From contig NZ_LAVA02000003.1 of the NCBI RefSeq assembly GCF_000974985.2, forward strand, positions 186,001 through 250,000: DNA of 64,000 nt, written 5' to 3'. The notes under the pieces are model-generated. The model had not been told where the DNA came from. It made no database searches and saw only the letters and a list, made by a program, of their open reading frames with translations. Made by a program: the position numbers and the translations under genes. The DNA is from Streptomyces mangrovisoli. GTDB taxonomy: Bacteria > Actinomycetota > Actinomycetes > Streptomycetales > Streptomycetaceae. This document shows, in pieces, positions 60,397 through 64,000 of the stretch; within the stretch, counting starts at the first letter, position 1, and each line of letters opens with the position of its first letter.

Positions 60397-60536
60397 GAGC
60401 TGTCGAGCCGGGCCGTCACCCGGGCCGTCGCCCCGAGCTGTCGAGCCGGGCCGTCACCCGGGCCGTCACCCCGAGCTGTCACGCAGGGCCGTCACCCGGG
60501 CCGTCACGCCGGGCTGTCACTCCGGGCCGTCACGCC
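60397..60536. repeat. 38-bp tandem repeats beside the SulP/carbonic anhydrase gene
   Basis: Units at 60397-60434, 60435-60472 and 60473-60510, then a partial copy to 60536. Each contains GAGCTGTC and GGGCCGTCACCCGGGCCGTC. They run into the stop codon of the transporter gene (60530). The rest of 60139-60396 has no supportable gene; only acs promoter sequence is expected. Confidence 0.85.
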
Positions 60537-62989
60537 GGGCTGGGCACCTCCTCCGCCTCCGCCACATGGGCGAACACGTCGTCCCCGAGGTGGCCGCCGA
60601 GCAGATACGCTTGGGCCTCGCCCACATGGAAGTACATCCCGTGCAGCTCCAGCGCGCCCTCGCGCAGGGCGCGCGCCACCGAGTCGTGCGCGCGCAGATG
60701 CGCCAACTGCTGGACCACATTGGCCAGGCACAGTTCCTCGACGGCGTCGGCGGCCGGGCGGCCGGCCAGCCGGGCCCGCGGGCGGCCGCCGTCGGCCAGT
60801 CGTTCCAGGCTGGGCGCGCCGTGCCGCAGCCAGCGTCTGAGCGGGGTCGTCCGCTCGGCGTCCGGATCCGCGCCGAGCAGCGCCTGCATGGCGCCGCACC
60901 CGGAGTGTCCGCAGACCGTGATGGACCGCACCTTCAGCACGTCCACCGCGTACTCGATCGCGGCCGCCACCGAGTCGTCGCCGCTCTCCTCGCCGGGCGC
61001 GGGCACGAGGTTGCCGACATTGCGCACCACGAAGAGATCGCCCGGACCGCTGGAGGTGATCATCGAGGTGACGAGCCGTGAGTCGGCGCAGGTGAGGAAG
61101 AGCTGCGAGGGCCGCTGGCCCTCTCGCGCCAGCCGGGCCAGCTCATCGCGGACCAGGGGTGCGGTGTTGCGCTGGAACGTGCTGATCCCGCGCACCAGTT
61201 GACCCTCCGGTGGCCCTGTCCGACGGGCCTGCTCGGTGGACCGGGTGGCCGGACCGGGGGCGCACCGGTGGTTGCGCCAGGGGGTCCAGGGCCGGCAACG
61301 GCAGCCCACGGGTCCGGACGGCGCGGCACTCTCGGCGAGGTCGGTGCCTCCGGTCGCGTCGGCGTCCTCGGCCGACGCGGTGCCGTCGACCGGCGTCGTA
61401 CCGGCGAGGCGGTCCGTGCCGTCGGGGGCCTCCGCGACGCTCACGCCCGCGCGGCGCCCGGTCAGTTCGACGCTGCCGCCCTGCGCGGTGTGCGACCGCT
61501 GCCAGTCCTGGAGCGACTCGTACGCCGCGTGGTCCATGAAGGACCCGTCCAATTGCACGACGGCGTGGGTGCCGCGAGGCACGTGGTGCAGGACGCGGCT
61601 GAGCCGCGGCACCGCCAGGAACGTCAACTGGCCGCGCACCCGCACGTGATGGACGCCCTCGCGCTCCGGGTGCTCCTCATGGGTGATGCGCGTACGGGCG
61701 AGCCGGTGCAGGGCGAGAGCGACGGCCACGGCGACGCCGATGCAGACGCCCTCCAGGACGCCGAGGACCACCACGCCGAGGACGGTCGCCGCATAGACCA
61801 GCACCTCGCGGTGACGGGTCACCGTGCGGATGTGGTGCAGGGACACCATCTGGACGCCCACGGCCATCACCAGGGCGGCGAGCGAGGCGAGCGGGATGAG
61901 CTCCAGGACGGGCACCAGCAGCAGCGCGGCGATCACCACGAGAACGCCGTGCAGCATCGTGGAGTTGCGGCTCACGGCGCCGGAGTGCACGTTCGCCGAG
62001 CTGCGCACCGCCACGCCCGCGACCGGCAGCCCGCCGAGCGCCCCGGAGACGACGTTGGCGGCGCCCTGGCCGAGGAGTTCACGGTCCAGATCGGAGCGCG
62101 GGACGGCGGCGGGGCCGCCGGGCCGGGCGGCCACCAGCTTGTCCACGGCGACCGCGCCGAGCAGCGACTGCACGCTGCACACCAGTGTGGTCGTGAGGAC
62201 GGCGGCGGCGAGGCCGGCCACCGGGCCCTCGGGCAGTCCGGCCAGGGCGTGGCTGCTCCAGGACGGCAGATCGACCCGGGCCACGCCGATGCCGGCGAGC
62301 GACGCGAAGGCCGTGGCCCCGGCGACGGCGACGAGCGCGGCGGGCAGTACGCGCAGCAGGCGGCCGGCCCGGCCGGGGATCCGCGGCCACAGGAGCAGCA
62401 GCGCGAGCGTCAGCACGCTCACCGTGACCGCCCCCGGGTGCAGCGCGGCCAACTGGGCGGGCAGGGCGCGCACGTTGGCGACGACGGAGCTCTGCGGGGT
62501 GCCGCCGAGGACGATGTGCAGCTGGGCCACGGCGATGGTGACGCCGATGCCGGCGAGCACCCCGTGCACGACGGCGGGGCTGACGGCGAGCGCGGTGCGG
62601 GCCACCCGCAGGCAGCCCAGGCCCAGCTGGGCCAGCCCGGCGAGGACCGTGATCGCGCAGGTCGTGCGCCATCCGTAGCGGTGGATCAGGTCGGCGGTGA
62701 CGACGGTGAGTCCGGCGGCGGGGCCGCTGACCTGGAGGGGCGAGCCGCCGAGCCGCCCGGCGACGAGCCCGCCGACCGCGGCGGCGACCAGCCCGGCCTG
62801 GAGAGGCGCGCCGGTGGCGAGGGCGATGCCGAGGGACAGCGGGAGGGCGATCAGGAAGACGGCGATCGAGGCGGACAGGTCGGCGCCCTCGATCCGGAAG
62901 CGGCGGGGCGGGGCCGGTGGCGGGCTGTGGGGCTGGTGCAGGCGGCGGGGTTCGCTCGAGTCGGCTCGGGTGGGGGTGCAGGCTGACAT
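60530..62989 (-). CDS. SulP-family anion transporter fused to beta-carbonic anhydrase
   Basis: An 819-residue protein. Residues ~35-430 are the SulP membrane domain (IAVFLIALPLSLGIALATGA, QVSGPAAGLTVVTADLI). Residues ~440-540 form a STAS domain (GTHAVVQLDGSFMDHAAYES). After a ~55-residue Pro/Arg linker, the C-terminal ~200 residues are a beta-carbonic anhydrase. It has the zinc ligands of that class: Cys-Asp in LTCADSRLVTS (~residue 630) and His-Cys in VCGHSGCGAM (~693). Such fusions probably move bicarbonate and convert it to CO2, or the reverse, at the membrane. Upstream (62990-63325) is a divergent promoter region with no gene. Confidence 0.92.
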   Translation of the reverse strand: MSACTPTRADSSEPRRLHQPHSPPPAPPRRFRIEGADLSASIAVFLIALPLSLGIALATGAPLQAGLVAAAVGGLVAGRLGGSPLQVSGPAAGLTVVTADLIHRYGWRTTCAITVLAGLAQLGLGCLRVARTALAVSPAVVHGVLAGIGVTIAVAQLHIVLGGTPQSSVVANVRALPAQLAALHPGAVTVSVLTLALLLLWPRIPGRAGRLLRVLPAALVAVAGATAFASLAGIGVARVDLPSWSSHALAGLPEGPVAGLAAAVLTTTLVCSVQSLLGAVAVDKLVAARPGGPAAVPRSDLDRELLGQGAANVVSGALGGLPVAGVAVRSSANVHSGAVSRNSTMLHGVLVVIAALLLVPVLELIPLASLAALVMAVGVQMVSLHHIRTVTRHREVLVYAATVLGVVVLGVLEGVCIGVAVAVALALHRLARTRITHEEHPEREGVHHVRVRGQLTFLAVPRLSRVLHHVPRGTHAVVQLDGSFMDHAAYESLQDWQRSHTAQGGSVELTGRRAGVSVAEAPDGTDRLAGTTPVDGTASAEDADATGGTDLAESAAPSGPVGCRCRPWTPWRNHRCAPGPATRSTEQARRTGPPEGQLVRGISTFQRNTAPLVRDELARLAREGQRPSQLFLTCADSRLVTSMITSSGPGDLFVVRNVGNLVPAPGEESGDDSVAAAIEYAVDVLKVRSITVCGHSGCGAMQALLGADPDAERTTPLRRWLRHGAPSLERLADGGRPRARLAGRPAADAVEELCLANVVQQLAHLRAHDSVARALREGALELHGMYFHVGEAQAYLLGGHLGDDVFAHVAEAEEVPSPA

Positions 62990-63325
62990 GTTCCCGTCTC
63001 CTCCGGGGCAGCGCGGTCGCGGAAAGGGTGGGCTCCCTTTCGGTGGCAGGGGGCGTGACGCGGCCGTGGGTCACGGCGTGCAGCGGCGGGATGAATCAAC
63101 TGTCGGTAAATGGATCGTAATTCAGAGTAAAGGACCTGCCGGGAATTCCGGTGCAAATGGGTTAGTGAAGCACTCCCATGGGTGAAGTGAGCATTTCATC
63201 GGCTTGTCGTACTAATTCCTTCTCATGCCCGTGCGACCTTGACGGCGCCGTCGGCACCTCCCGGCACGGCACCAGAAGTCGTCCTCATCGGCCTCGGCCC
63301 GAGAGAAGGAAGAAGGTGGGCGGAC

Positions 63326-64000
63326 ATGGCCGCCACCCAGAAGATCGCCGCGGGTTCCGTGATCGCCGCGATGTGCACCGCCTCGCTCGCCGGTTGCTCG
63401 ATCGGTTCGAAGAGCGCCCCCGGAGCGCCCGGCCCGCAGAAGGGGAGGCCGGCCCAGGCCGCACCGGGCAGCGTGCTCCGTATGATCGGCGACGGCTCGA
63501 CGGCGTACACCGGGGCGCAGCCGCATCTCCCCAGGCCGGAGCGGCTGAAACAGGGACAGAGGCCCCCGCAGTTCGTGGTCTTCTCCTGGGACGGCGCGGG
63601 CGAGGACAGCCAGAAGCTGTTCTCCCGCTTCCGCAAGGTGGCCAAGGCCAACCACGCCACCATGACGTACTTCCTCAGCGGCGTGTACATGCTGCCGGAG
63701 GAGAAGCGGGACCAGTACAAGCCGCCGCAGCACTCGCCGGGCAGCTCCGACATCGGCTTCAACGACGAGAAGGGCATCGCCGACACCGTCCAGCAGCTGC
63801 GTCTGGCCTGGCTGGAGGGCAACGAGATCGGCACCCACTTCAACGGGCACTTCTGCGGGAACGACGGCGGCGTCGGCCAGTGGTCCGTCGACGAGTGGAA
63901 GAGCGAGATCGCCCAGGCCAAGCACTTCGTGCAGAGCTGGAAGACCAACTCCGGCATGACGAAGGCGGCCCCGCTCCCCTTCGACTACGACAAGGAACTC
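63326..64000 (+). CDS. Secreted lipoprotein, polysaccharide-deacetylase-like (partial, runs off the window)
   Basis: Starts at ATG 63326 behind AAGGTGG; only the first 225 residues are in the window. A lipoprotein signal peptide ends in the lipobox LAGC (cysteine at ~24), so the protein is anchored outside the cell. After a Pro/Gly-rich linker, FVVFSWDGAGEDSQKLFSRF and NHATMTYFLSGVYML resemble the start of a NodB-type deacetylase fold, with FSWDG in the place of the usual TFDDG. GNEIGTHFNGH supplies a His motif. The catalytic second half is cut off, so activity cannot be judged. Confidence 0.75.
   Translation, partial: MAATQKIAAGSVIAAMCTASLAGCSIGSKSAPGAPGPQKGRPAQAAPGSVLRMIGDGSTAYTGAQPHLPRPERLKQGQRPPQFVVFSWDGAGEDSQKLFSRFRKVAKANHATMTYFLSGVYMLPEEKRDQYKPPQHSPGSSDIGFNDEKGIADTVQQLRLAWLEGNEIGTHFNGHFCGNDGGVGQWSVDEWKSEIAQAKHFVQSWKTNSGMTKAAPLPFDYDKEL

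Overview
The window is high-GC actinobacterial chromosome, almost certainly Streptomyces. It has strong third-position GC bias, many GTG starts and 4-bp ATGA/GTGA overlaps. Its gene order (acs, nhaA, marP, nth, crp, paired ArsA-like ATPases, wblA, class A PBP ... asd, ask, recR, ybaB) is one I recall from Streptomyces core chromosomes such as S. coelicolor. No identity search was possible, so the species is not named.

Region 1 (1-22.6 kb) is core chromosome. It holds a glycosyltransferase/membrane fusion cut by the window edge, a GntR regulator with an aminotransferase, a membrane-anchored phosphate-binding-like protein, a SLATT protein, ybaB-recR-DUF5063, the aspartate-pathway operon ask-asd, a SigE-family sigma factor with a coupled membrane protein, SURF1, an S9 peptidase, a double-RCK membrane protein, a permease/TIGR03943 pair and a teichoic-acid-type glycerophosphotransferase.

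Region 2 (23128-38423) is an actinomycete integrative and conjugative element (AICE) of about 15.3 kb. It sits in the 3' end of a tRNA-Pro(CGG) gene and is bounded by perfect 45-bp direct repeats. Its right end carries xis-int next to the reconstituted tRNA. The interior runs from two regulators (XRE/TPR and GntR, leftward) through a rightward block: small protein, DUF2637 membrane protein, GGDEF protein, zinc protein, FtsK-type TraB, three Spd-like small proteins, a TGT/DpdA-like enzyme, a hypothetical, prim-pol, a tiny coupled ORF, a DUF3631 ATPase, a cluster of 8-bp iterons, xis and int. At the left end is a two-gene, AT-richer cargo. A small membrane protein and a soluble 359-aa protein overlap by 4 bp and share a short tag, (Q)RGGD(N/S)STNIQ, at the C-terminus of one and the N-terminus of the other. 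This arrangement resembles amyloid-type signalling pairs and is the best candidate for an undescribed system here.

Region 3 (38.4-64 kb) is core chromosome again: Pr6Pr membrane protein, metallophosphoesterase, GatB/YqeY protein, class A penicillin-binding protein, wblA, two ArsA-like ATPases, DUF4177-RidA, NUDIX-MBL, a nucleotidyltransferase, Crp, endonuclease III with a histone-H1-like tail, a second NUDIX, a MarP-type protease, an alpha/beta hydrolase with a holin-like protein, NhaA, acetyl-CoA synthetase, a SulP transporter fused to a carbonic anhydrase, and the start of a secreted deacetylase-like lipoprotein cut by the window edge. Crp-type sites (GTGN6GNCAC) lie upstream of both crp and acs.
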